Shown: positions 52,635-60,965 of the stretch, in pieces | Layout of the letters: every line of letters starts with the position of its first letter | How positions within the stretch are numbered: the stretch's first letter is position 1 | From: Hyphococcus sp. | Lineage (GTDB): Bacteria; Pseudomonadota; Alphaproteobacteria; Caulobacterales; Parvularculaceae | Direction: 5' to 3' | Length of the DNA stretch: 64,000 nucleotides | Assembly: GCA_028281665.1 (NCBI GenBank) | Contig: JANQJK010000003.1 | Span: 118,441-182,440, forward strand | Made by a program: the position numbers and the translations under genes | The notes under the pieces: model-generated | The model's database searches: none | The model's input: the letters and a program-made list of their open reading frames with translations, nothing else | Told to the model about the DNA's origin: nothing

Positions 52635-54551
52635 ATGTTAAAGAAGACACTACTGATGGCGGCGACCGCTGCCATCGCGACGTGCGGGACGATTACCGCC
52701 GCGAGTGCGGGGCAGCTCAAGCTGCGTCTGCACGACGTGAACGTCAACAAGTCCGACGATCCGGGTAAAACCAAGCACATCGACAAGGACCTGAGCCGGG
52801 ACCTCAATAACTCCTTCGGTCCTAATGGCACTGGCTATCCGACGAACGAAACGTCGGTCGATAAGGGCTTCGCTTATTTTCCGGACAAGCCTGATTTCAC
52901 GCATGTTGTCCTCGCGGAAGAGCGCATGTGCACGGTGGAACAGCCCTGCGGCGGCTTCTACGAGATCGACGTATTCGAAGTCACTGACGGCGCCACTTTT
53001 GGCAACGCTGCGCGCTTCGACATCTTCCTCGAAGGCTCCGCGGACCCGATGTTCAAGAAAGACGTGAACTGCGTTAACGCGGTCCGCGCCGGTTCTGACA
53101 ACGTCCATTCGCTTTCGGCCCAGACTGCCGGCGGGGTAGACTCCCAGTCGATCAAGGCTGGCGAAACCGAAGCCAACTGCACGGTCACCACGCAAAATGG
53201 CGACGGCAACCTGAAGCCTGACCGCGCTGTCGGCTGGGTGCTGCCGATCGAAACCAAGGCTTGCGGCGACCTCACGGTTCGCATGATTGTTACGCGCGCC
53301 GATCCCGTCGATGGCAGCCAGCTTGTCGATGAAACGTCGCACACAATCCAGACATGCGAAGACGGCATCAAGTCGCAGTTCGCCTATTTCCCGGTGAAGA
53401 TCGATTACTTTGAGGACTTCCGTTCGTTCCTGATCGATCCTTACTACTATGACAACATTGAATATCACGTGGCATCTCTCTGGGCTCATTCCGGCGCGAT
53501 GCAGATCGATTTCCACAACTTCGTGGTGGATCTGAAGGCTGACAAGCCGAAAACGGAACACCATTCCGTCCTGGATCTTTCCGACGTTGAGTCATACGAT
53601 CTCGTGGTCGCCTTTGATGACCTCACGGGCATCAAAGAGGTCTGTCTGGATAATGGCTATTACGCCAACAACCAGTACTATGGCGGCAATGTTTACTGCG
53701 CGGATCTGGACTATGTCGAAGACACGGCGACGTGGTACTTTGACCAGACCACATTCGGTAAGCAATTCTGCATCGAGGAACGTACTGGCGAGTACAAGGG
53801 CGACAAAGACGCCGGTTGTAAGAACTGGTTCACGCTTCACGCCTTTGGCCCGAATTACGTCCACACCAACAATGGTCCGATCGATCACCAGATCGCTGTT
53901 GTCGTAAAGAGCGACATCAACCTGTACCCGGCGGAGTGCAACACGCCGCATTGCGTCAAGTTCAACACGCCTGAAGTTGAAGGCTTTTTGAGTCAGGTTG
54001 CGCAGCTCAACAAAACCGGCATCAGCTTCGGTCCGTTTGACTGGTCGACTGACGCTGGACGCCAAGTTGTCTCCTGGTACCGCGTAACAGGTATTCCGAA
54101 GGACATCGTAGACCTCAAAGGAGACATTACGCTTGACAATGTTTCCGGAGGCGAAGAGTACAAAGGTACTTGGAAAGTCGATTTCCCGGATGGCAACATC
54201 ACCAACCACGACATGATCATTTCTCCGCAAATGATCGAAGACATGTTGATTGAGGCGGGCATGCCGAATGGCGGTAACTTTGGCCGCGCCGACATGACCT
54301 TCACGTTCTATGTCGGTGGTGACGAAGGCAAAAAGATGGACATGGACCGTCTGCTGCGCTCCAACGGCACGTGGACGAACTATGGCGACAATGGCAACGA
54401 CGCCTTCTCGCTTAAAGCGCGTTCATGCGACGCTGGCCGCTTCGGTCCGCACGTTGCGAACAAGCTGGATCCGGGCTTCGAATACCTCCTGACGGGTATC
54501 TGCGGTATCGGCGAGCTTGATCGCTACGGCATCTACTACTACAACTACTAA
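52635..54551 (+). CDS. Secreted 638-aa protein of unknown family
   Basis: Signal peptide MLKKTLLMAATAAIATCGTITAASA (cleavage probably after ASA), then a mature protein rich in Asp, Tyr, Asn, Gly and Thr, with many paired cysteines (e.g. CTVEQPCGG, CNTPHC, CEDG, ending with CDAGRF and TGICG). I recognise no enzyme motif. Regular segments suggest several beta-sandwich domains. It has a strong SD (GGGGGAAACC), a strong UUCG terminator and lies in the middle of the T2SS locus, so it is a good candidate for an abundant T2SS substrate or surface-layer-like protein. Function and final location are unproven. Confidence 0.75.
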   Translation: MLKKTLLMAATAAIATCGTITAASAGQLKLRLHDVNVNKSDDPGKTKHIDKDLSRDLNNSFGPNGTGYPTNETSVDKGFAYFPDKPDFTHVVLAEERMCTVEQPCGGFYEIDVFEVTDGATFGNAARFDIFLEGSADPMFKKDVNCVNAVRAGSDNVHSLSAQTAGGVDSQSIKAGETEANCTVTTQNGDGNLKPDRAVGWVLPIETKACGDLTVRMIVTRADPVDGSQLVDETSHTIQTCEDGIKSQFAYFPVKIDYFEDFRSFLIDPYYYDNIEYHVASLWAHSGAMQIDFHNFVVDLKADKPKTEHHSVLDLSDVESYDLVVAFDDLTGIKEVCLDNGYYANNQYYGGNVYCADLDYVEDTATWYFDQTTFGKQFCIEERTGEYKGDKDAGCKNWFTLHAFGPNYVHTNNGPIDHQIAVVVKSDINLYPAECNTPHCVKFNTPEVEGFLSQVAQLNKTGISFGPFDWSTDAGRQVVSWYRVTGIPKDIVDLKGDITLDNVSGGEEYKGTWKVDFPDGNITNHDMIISPQMIEDMLIEAGMPNGGNFGRADMTFTFYVGGDEGKKMDMDRLLRSNGTWTNYGDNGNDAFSLKARSCDAGRFGPHVANKLDPGFEYLLTGICGIGELDRYGIYYYNY

Positions 54552-54580
54552 TCAGGCTGTTAAGTCACAGCTGATCATTG

Positions 54581-54611
54581 AAAGGGCGGTCTTCGGACCG
54601 CCCTTTTTTTT
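54581..54611 (+). terminator. Strong intrinsic terminator with UUCG tetraloop
   Basis: Stem AAAGGGCGGTC/GACCGCCCTTT at 54581-54591 and 54596-54606, loop TTCG, followed by a T-run to about 54611. This is the canonical very efficient form, fitting a highly expressed upstream gene. Confidence 0.92.
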
Positions 54612-54680
54612 GTGCGGTGGTGGCGGCTTGCGACGCAGCGACTCTTTCGTTTGTGCCGTGATCGGCGCTAGGTTCTCAAG

Positions 54681-55460
54681 ATGGCGGCGTACACCGACAA
54701 CCCACCGGCATTTCGTCTTCAAGTCGTTTTGGGCGGCGTACAGAAATCCGGAACGACCACTCTGTTTCGCTACCTTCAAGAGCACCCTCAGTTAATGGCC
54801 CCTTCGCGCAAGGAGACCCATTTTTTTGACAATGAAGCGATCGGCTGGGAAAATCCGGACTACGGTCTCCTGAAGGCGTTCTTTCCCGCGACGGCGCCCG
54901 GACGCCTCGCGTTCGATGCGACACCAATCTATCTGTTCTGGCCGCCGTCCCTCGCCCGAATCCGCGCCCACAACCCTGACGCAAAATTGATGTTTTTGTT
55001 CCGCGATCCCATCGAGCGCGCATGGTCGCACTGGCGCATGGAAACCCACCGTAATGCTGAAAGCTTGCCATTTGAGAGCGCCATTCGGGAAGGGCGCCGG
55101 CGCCTCGGGGGCGGAGATCCGCTTCATCCGGCCTGGCGAGTATTCAGTTATGTGGAACGCGGCTTCTACGCACGCCAATTGCGACGCTTGTTCAGCCTTT
55201 TCCCGCGTGAGCAACTTTTGCTTCTCTCATTTTCAGACCTGAAACATGACCGACACGCTGTCCTACGTAGCATCGCTGCTTTCTTGGAGATCGCACCCTT
55301 CCCCTCATTGCCGGCCTATCACGAGCGTCGGACAGATACGCCGCCGATGAGTCGCGAGGACATACTTTACCTGCGCAATATTTTTCGAAAGGAGATAGAC
55401 GAGTTTTCGCAATTGTCCGGGATCTGCGTGAAGAACTGGCTCACCATGCGCGGCGACTGA
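54681..55460 (+). CDS. Sulfotransferase domain protein
   Basis: 259 aa. VLGGVQKSGTTTLFRYLQEHP is the 5'-phosphosulfate loop, APSRKETHFFDNE follows, and FLFRDPIERAWSHWRMETHR is the 3'-phosphate motif of PAPS-dependent sulfotransferases. The size matches. It would move a sulfo group from PAPS to a hydroxyl or amine, probably of a sugar. Eight bases before a glycosyltransferase gene. With sqdB and cysH in the region, this extends the sulfur-sugar theme. Confidence 0.88.
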   Translation: MAAYTDNPPAFRLQVVLGGVQKSGTTTLFRYLQEHPQLMAPSRKETHFFDNEAIGWENPDYGLLKAFFPATAPGRLAFDATPIYLFWPPSLARIRAHNPDAKLMFLFRDPIERAWSHWRMETHRNAESLPFESAIREGRRRLGGGDPLHPAWRVFSYVERGFYARQLRRLFSLFPREQLLLLSFSDLKHDRHAVLRSIAAFLEIAPFPSLPAYHERRTDTPPMSREDILYLRNIFRKEIDEFSQLSGICVKNWLTMRGD

Positions 55461-55468
55461 GCGATCTG

Positions 55469-56395
55469 ATGGCGACTTCGGAGCAAAAAAGGCGGCTGCT
55501 ATTTCATCGGGACTACCGAAGCTTTCAAGGCGGGCACCTGAAAGTGTTTGATTACTTCAATCATGCGAAGTTCTCGGACCGCTACATCCCGGAAATATTT
55601 TTGACGCCGGAGAGCACCGCTGATCACCTTTGGTCTTCAGAGGTTGGCGTGGCCTCGCGTTACAATCCTATGCAAGCGGACTGCTTATTCGTAGCCGGCT
55701 TGGATTGGAACGCTTTGAAAGCCTTTCCTGGAATCGAGAACGAAATTCCAGTCATCAATCTGATCCAAGGCATACGGCACGCCCGCCCGTCGGATCCGCT
55801 TTTTAGTTTTCTGTCGAAGCGCGCGATCAGGATTTGCGTTAGCCTTGAACTCGCGGATGTATTGAGACAAACCCGCAAATGCAACGGTCCGGTCCTTGCC
55901 ATCCCAAATGGCATCGATTGCTCAAAGTTGCCGAAGGTTCAAAACCCACGCGATACCGATATATTTATTGCGGGGATTAAGCAGCCTGGCCTTGCCAGGA
56001 AGCTTTGCGAGGTCCTGACGACTCATGGGCATTCGGTCGATTGTATCGTTGAATCGGTAGAACGGTCGGAATTCCTGAGGAGGATGGCAAGCGCCCAGGT
56101 TGCGGTCACGCTACCGCTTGCGGCGGAGGGATTTTACCTTCCAGCCTTGGAAGCAATGATGCTCGGTTGCGCTTTGGTCTGCCCGGATTGCACCGGCAAT
56201 CGCGGTTTTTGCAATCATGAGGAAACGTGCCTGATGCCTCCAGCCGAACTAGATGCGCTTGCGGCGGCAGTCCAGAAATTAGCCGACGACGCACCTTACC
56301 GCGATGCAATGGTCGACCGAGCGATGGCGAAAAGCGCACAATTTGATATACGTCGCGAGCGAATGGCGTTCTTGGAGATACTGAATGATGTTTAG
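55469..56395 (+). CDS. Glycosyltransferase, GT1/GT4-like
   Basis: 308 aa. RDYRSFQGGHLKVFDYFNHAKF at the start, CVSLELADVLRQTRKCNGPVLAIPNGIDC and the C-terminal PLAAEGFYLPALEAMMLGCALVCPDC (E-x7-E-like donor site; VTLPLAAEGFYLPALEAMMLG matches the GT4 consensus) support a GT-B retaining enzyme. Smaller than usual (about 360 aa). Co-transcribed with the sulfotransferase. Confidence 0.82.
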   Translation: MATSEQKRRLLFHRDYRSFQGGHLKVFDYFNHAKFSDRYIPEIFLTPESTADHLWSSEVGVASRYNPMQADCLFVAGLDWNALKAFPGIENEIPVINLIQGIRHARPSDPLFSFLSKRAIRICVSLELADVLRQTRKCNGPVLAIPNGIDCSKLPKVQNPRDTDIFIAGIKQPGLARKLCEVLTTHGHSVDCIVESVERSEFLRRMASAQVAVTLPLAAEGFYLPALEAMMLGCALVCPDCTGNRGFCNHEETCLMPPAELDALAAAVQKLADDAPYRDAMVDRAMAKSAQFDIRRERMAFLEILNDV

Positions 56396-56723
56396 AGATC
56401 TGATGCAATCGACGGCGCCGAAACCTTCGGATTTGGAATTTCTCGGTCGCTGGCGTCGGGGCCAGAACCATTGCCCCGGCTGATTTGAAGGGGTTCGTCA
56501 GCGAACCGTTGGTTGGCCTCGGCTATGACAAATTGCCTCGAAGCGCCATTGACGGGTTTCAGCGGTTGGTAAATACCCGTGATTAAGCGGCTGAGCGCCG
56601 AAAATCGAGAGCGTTGTCAATTCGCGTTCTCCCGCCGATAATGGACCGCAACTCGTTAACTTATGAAATTGCCCGCTTTTTGCATCGCGAAAGCACTCCT
56701 TGGACGTTATTGATCGCAAAGAA
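56396..56723. other. Intergenic region before gspE
   Basis: About 330 bases with no supported gene. An ATG at about 56386 opens a 31-codon frame with no visible family; it looks like a broken remnant. gspE may begin as early as a TTG at 56700. Confidence 0.4.
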
Positions 56724-58526
56724 ATGGCGATTTTGAATACCGAAATGCACCAGGCGACGCCGATCGGCGAATTGTTAATCAATAAGGGCCTTATCACCGA
56801 GAAGGACCTGGCGCAGGCGCTTGCCATGCAGGCTGAGGTGGGCGGATTGCTCGGGCAGGCTTTGCAGCGCCTTGGGGCGGTCACGGAGGAGGCGTTGCTT
56901 GAGGCGCTGTCCGAACAGCTCGATCTGCCTGTTGCGGCGCCTCACCTCCTGCCGGATAATCTCAGCGCCTTCACTGACGCGGCGGCCGTTTTGAATCTGC
57001 CGCCGTCCTGGTTCCTGGCCCACCGCGCAGTCGCCTGGTTCGAGCCCGCGTCGGGCGAGGAATCTCCGGAGCCGCAGATACTCTTTGTGATTGCCGCGGA
57101 CCCGCTCAATCTTGAACTGCGCGAACGCCTTGAGGTCGAGGTGATGCGCCGCGCGGCGGCGGCGCCCGATGAAGATGATGAAGACGCAGAAGAGGCGGCG
57201 CCGGGCCCCGTCATTATCGAGTATCTGCTTGCATCCAATCAGTTGATCGACATGTGCCTGACGCGCATCCAGCGCTTGGCGAGCGCGGGCGACGAGGACG
57301 ACGAACTCGCCGACGTAACGCGCTTGCGGGAAATGGCCGAAGAGGCGCCGGTCATTGACTTTGTCAACAATCTGCTCGCCACTGCGCTTAAGGAAAATGC
57401 GTCCGACGTCCATGTGGAGGCGTTCGAACACAGCTTTGTCGTCCGTTATCGGATCGATGGCGTGTTGCATACAAGGCAGACCCAGAGCCGCGCCCGCTTC
57501 GACGCGATTGCAAGCCGCATCAAGCTGATCGGCGGGATGGACATCGCCGAGCGCCGTCTGCCCCAGGACGGGCGCCACACTGTGCGTTTCGCCGGCAACG
57601 ATATCGACCTTCGAATTTCCTCCGTGCCCAGCACATGGGGCGAAAGCCTGGTGATGCGCCTTTTGCGCAAGCAGGCCGAGTTGCCGGATCTGGAAGGTCT
57701 CGGCCTCACCGGGCGGACCGGCGCGGTGCTGGACGAAATTCTGAAGTCGCCGAACGGCGTCATGCTCGTCACTGGTCCTACCGGGTCGGGTAAATCGACA
57801 ACGCTGTATCGGGGACTTGAGAGCATCGATGACGGCTATCGCAAGATCATCACGATCGAGGACCCGGTGGAATATGATATCGCCGGCATTACGCAAATTC
57901 AGGTCAAGCCCGAGATCGGCTACGACTTCGCGAACGGGCTGCGCGCTATTCTTCGTCAGGACCCGGACGTTATCATGGTCGGCGAGATCCGTGACGGGGA
58001 AACGGCGCGCATCGCCGCGCAGGCGTCTCTGACGGGGCACTTCGTCCTGTCGACGCTGCACACCAATTCGGCGCTGGCGGCGGTGACGCGCCTTGAGGAT
58101 ATCGGTCTGGAGCCGTTCCTCATCGGCGCCTCAATCCGGGGGTTGATGGCGCAACGGCTGGTGCGGCGGTTATGTGACGTGTGCGCGGTTGAGAAAAGAA
58201 GCGCGGTCGGCGAAAAGCTGTTGATGCAGGCGATGCAGGACGGCGCCCCGCTGGAATTGCCTGCGGCGCCGCGCTGGCGCGAGGCTGTCGGATGCGACGC
58301 CTGCGAAGGCACGGGCTATCGCGGCCGGATTGCGGTTGCGGAAATCGTCAAGCTCGAAGATGAAATGCGCGAGGCGATCGTGACCGGGGCGTCGGTCCAG
58401 AAACTGTTTACGATTGCGCGCAAGCAGGGGTTTTTGACATTATTCGAAGACGGCCTTCAAAAGGCCGCGGAAGGTCGTACAACGATCGAGGAAGTCCGCC
58501 GGGTCTGCGGCGGCGATGCAGGCTGA
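56724..58526 (+). CDS. gspE: Type II secretion ATPase GspE
   Basis: About 600 aa. Start uncertain: TTG 56700, ATG 56724 and ATG 56745 are all possible, none with a strong SD. N-terminal MshEN/T2SSE_N domain (IGELLINKGLITEKDLAQAL). C-terminal domain: Asp box near 57640, Walker A LVTGPTGSGKSTTLYRG, Walker B ILRQDPDVIMVGEIRD, His box HFVLSTLHTNSA, and a zinc site LCDVC…VGCDACEGTG (two CxxC pairs). It powers pseudopilus assembly. First gene of the rightward E-F-G-H block. Confidence 0.94.
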   Translation: MAILNTEMHQATPIGELLINKGLITEKDLAQALAMQAEVGGLLGQALQRLGAVTEEALLEALSEQLDLPVAAPHLLPDNLSAFTDAAAVLNLPPSWFLAHRAVAWFEPASGEESPEPQILFVIAADPLNLELRERLEVEVMRRAAAAPDEDDEDAEEAAPGPVIIEYLLASNQLIDMCLTRIQRLASAGDEDDELADVTRLREMAEEAPVIDFVNNLLATALKENASDVHVEAFEHSFVVRYRIDGVLHTRQTQSRARFDAIASRIKLIGGMDIAERRLPQDGRHTVRFAGNDIDLRISSVPSTWGESLVMRLLRKQAELPDLEGLGLTGRTGAVLDEILKSPNGVMLVTGPTGSGKSTTLYRGLESIDDGYRKIITIEDPVEYDIAGITQIQVKPEIGYDFANGLRAILRQDPDVIMVGEIRDGETARIAAQASLTGHFVLSTLHTNSALAAVTRLEDIGLEPFLIGASIRGLMAQRLVRRLCDVCAVEKRSAVGEKLLMQAMQDGAPLELPAAPRWREAVGCDACEGTGYRGRIAVAEIVKLEDEMREAIVTGASVQKLFTIARKQGFLTLFEDGLQKAAEGRTTIEEVRRVCGGDAG

Positions 58527-58570
58527 GACCGCGCGCAGGCGCGGACTAGCAATCACCAATCGAGCGCGAC

Positions 58571-59785
58571 ATGGCGACGGCACAGTTCAAATATAAAGCG
58601 CTGGACAGGCAGGGCAATGAAGTCGCCGGCGTGATTGCCGCTGGCGACAAAAAACGCGCTTTTGAACTTCTTAACGAGCGCGGTCTTGCGCCGTTCGACG
58701 TATCGCCTTCGGGCGCAGGCGCGGGGCTGCCGAAGCTGCGCCGGCGCAGTCTCACCAAAAAAGATCTCGCCCGATATATCCGCCAGCTTGCGACGCTGCT
58801 GCATGCGAATGTTTCCGTTCTGGATGCGCTCACAACATTGTCGCAATCGGGGGCCCATGAAGTTCTGGCCCGGCGCGCCCAGGCGGTTAAGCGCGACCTG
58901 CGCGCGGGGCGCGACCTCTCCGACGCTCTCGAAAAACACATTCCTGAATTGCCGGAATACGTGTTCCGCCTGGCCGAACTCGGGGAGGCGACGGGCGCCC
59001 TTTCGAAAGCGTTGAACGACGCCGCCGACCGTATGGAATACGAAGTGTCCATGCAGGCGGAAATCCGCTCTGCGCTGACCTACCCCACCTTTCTTGCATT
59101 TGTCGGCGGCGGCATCGTTGTTTTGATGTTTGTGTTCGTCGTGCCGCGATTTGCCGCTTTGCTGGGTGACAACATCATGCAGGCGCCGTGGCTGTCGCGT
59201 CAGGTCATCGGCTTTGGCGTCTGGATGCAAACCAACTGGTGGCTTGCCTTGATCGTCGTCGCGGCGGCGATCGCCGCAATCGTAGCGGCGCAACGGAACC
59301 CGAAGATACGCGATGCGGTGCAGGCGCAGCTCTCCCGCACGCCGCTGGTCGGTCCGTTTTTAAGGCAGGCCGAGGTCGGGTCCTGGGCGCGCACGGTCGG
59401 GATCGCGCTCAACAACAAAGCGCGCCTGGTCGATGCGCTGCGGCTTGGGGAAGCCGGTGCGCGCCTTGCCGTGTTTCGCCGCAATCTTGAGGCCGTGCGC
59501 CGCGATGTTCGCGCGGGCCGGCCCATGGAGGACGCGTTGCAGGAAGCGCAGCGGGACGTCGACCCGATGATTATCGACCTGATCCGGACCGGACGCAGCT
59601 CCGGCACGCTGGGCGAAATGCTGACATTCGCGGCGGATATTTTCGAGAAGGATGCGCGCGAACGCGCCAAGCGCCTGACCGCGCTGACAGAGCCCATCGC
59701 GATCCTGATAATCGCCGCAATTGTGGGGCTGATTGTCATCAGTATTGTCATGGCAATGACAAGTTTGTATCAATTCGAAATATAA
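58571..59785 (+). CDS. gspF: Type II secretion inner-membrane protein GspF
   Basis: 404 aa. FKYKALDRQGNEVAGVI start; RRSLTKKDLARYIRQLATLL; two T2SSF domains each with ALTYPTFLAFVGGGIVVLMFVF-type helices; final membrane helix LTEPIAILIIAAIVGLIVISIVMAM. The platform protein that binds GspE. Confidence 0.94.
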   Translation: MATAQFKYKALDRQGNEVAGVIAAGDKKRAFELLNERGLAPFDVSPSGAGAGLPKLRRRSLTKKDLARYIRQLATLLHANVSVLDALTTLSQSGAHEVLARRAQAVKRDLRAGRDLSDALEKHIPELPEYVFRLAELGEATGALSKALNDAADRMEYEVSMQAEIRSALTYPTFLAFVGGGIVVLMFVFVVPRFAALLGDNIMQAPWLSRQVIGFGVWMQTNWWLALIVVAAAIAAIVAAQRNPKIRDAVQAQLSRTPLVGPFLRQAEVGSWARTVGIALNNKARLVDALRLGEAGARLAVFRRNLEAVRRDVRAGRPMEDALQEAQRDVDPMIIDLIRTGRSSGTLGEMLTFAADIFEKDARERAKRLTALTEPIAILIIAAIVGLIVISIVMAMTSLYQFEI

Positions 59786-59804
59786 TCGGTCATGGAGAAT
59801 TGAC

Positions 59805-60302
59805 ATGCGTATCTTTTCGCAATTCTCAATCGGGGGTCGGCGCAATCGTCGGCATAGGGATGGTCTGCGGGATCGTCGGCGTCAGCGCGGGTACTCGTTG
59901 CTTGAGATCCTTGTCGTGCTGGCGATCATGGCCGTCTTGGCGACGCTCGTTGCGCCGCGCCTCTTCAATCAGGTGGATCGCTCAAAGATCACGACCGCCC
60001 AGGCGCAGGCCCGCTCGCTGAAGATTTCTCTGGATGCGATGCGGCTCGACATGGGCCGGTACCCGACCGTGGAAGAAGGGCTTTCGCTTCTCGTCACGCC
60101 GCCCGCGGACGCGGCAGCGCGGGCGTCCTGGTTCGGACCGTATGTCGACGGGGATTTGCCGAACGACCCATGGGGCAACGCCTACAGGTATATCCCTCCG
60201 CAGACAGACGAATCGGGCCTGACGCGAGGGCCGCGCATCGTAACATTTGGTGCCGATAACGCCGAAGGCGGCGAGGGGCTTGATCAGGATATCGAGATAT
60301 AG
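59805..60302 (+). CDS. gspG: Type II secretion major pseudopilin GspG
   Basis: 165 aa. A long basic leader (about 29 residues) ends in QRG-YSLLEILVVLAIMAVLATLVAP, with Glu5. Then AQARSLKISLDAMRLDMGRYPTVEEGLSLLV and DPWGNAYRYIPP, typical of GspG with its calcium-binding loop. SD GGAGA before the ATG. Confidence 0.93.
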   Translation: MRIFSQFSIGGRRNRRHRDGLRDRRRQRGYSLLEILVVLAIMAVLATLVAPRLFNQVDRSKITTAQAQARSLKISLDAMRLDMGRYPTVEEGLSLLVTPPADAAARASWFGPYVDGDLPNDPWGNAYRYIPPQTDESGLTRGPRIVTFGADNAEGGEGLDQDIEI

Positions 60303-60303
60303 G

Positions 60304-60741
60304 GTGCAGCCGTCGGGCGCGCGCGCAACGTCGCGCCGGCGCCGCCGGCAGCACGGCGTTTCGTTGCTGGAGATCCTCGTTGTTCTCGCCATCATCGCCA
60401 CGCTCGTCGCTGTCACGGCGCCGTCGCTGGACCGTTATCTCGACGCCCTGGCGTTCAACGGCAAGACACAGACGATCGCGCGCGATATTGCGCGTATGCG
60501 GATCACCGCGCTGGTGGAGCGGCGCATGCTGTTCTTTCCGCAGACAGATGAGCGGGGCGCGCCAGTCTACGAGGGGCTGAGCGAACCGCTGCCCGAGGGC
60601 TGGGCGATTGAAGGTCAGCCGATTGTCTTTCTCGAAAGCGGGGCGTGCTCAGGCGGTGAATTGACCGTCACCGCCCCAGGCGATAGGACGGTGGTGCTGA
60701 AATTCAATGCGCCGCACTGTCGTTTCGATAACGAATCATAA
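60304..60741 (+). CDS. gspH: Type II secretion minor pseudopilin GspH
   Basis: 145 aa from a GTG at 60304, one base after the gspG stop; the frame back to 60247 would overlap gspG. QHG-VSLLEILVVLAIIATLVAVTAPSL with Glu5 and a short beta-rich domain. Its place after gspG fits GspH. Confidence 0.83.
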   Translation: MQPSGARATSRRRRRQHGVSLLEILVVLAIIATLVAVTAPSLDRYLDALAFNGKTQTIARDIARMRITALVERRMLFFPQTDERGAPVYEGLSEPLPEGWAIEGQPIVFLESGACSGGELTVTAPGDRTVVLKFNAPHCRFDNES

Positions 60742-60965
60742 TAAACGTTAATCCGAACGAGTCGTCGGCTCGTATTTTGCACATGCGGTCTAACGCCATT
60801 GATTCGCGCTGACGTGATCGGCCCCGGATTTCGGCGCAGGTAGTCGTTTGTGCTAAATTAACCAGATCTTTCAATAATTTACGACAGCAAATTTATTGCT
60901 GGAGAGTTGACACAACATTACACTCTGCTAACAAATATTCACGTTTAGTTGATCGGGGGAACACC

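Noticed and set aside
52650..53564. Minus-strand 304-codon frame opposite the 638-aa secreted protein
   Set aside because: Shadow of a gene with a signal peptide, SD and terminator on the plus strand.
56386..56481. 31-codon frame after the glycosyltransferase
   Set aside because: Too short, overlaps the upstream stop and shows no family; at most a remnant.
56775..58061. Minus-strand 428-codon frame opposite gspE
   Set aside because: Antisense shadow of a well-supported ATPase gene; composition and motifs do not look like a protein.
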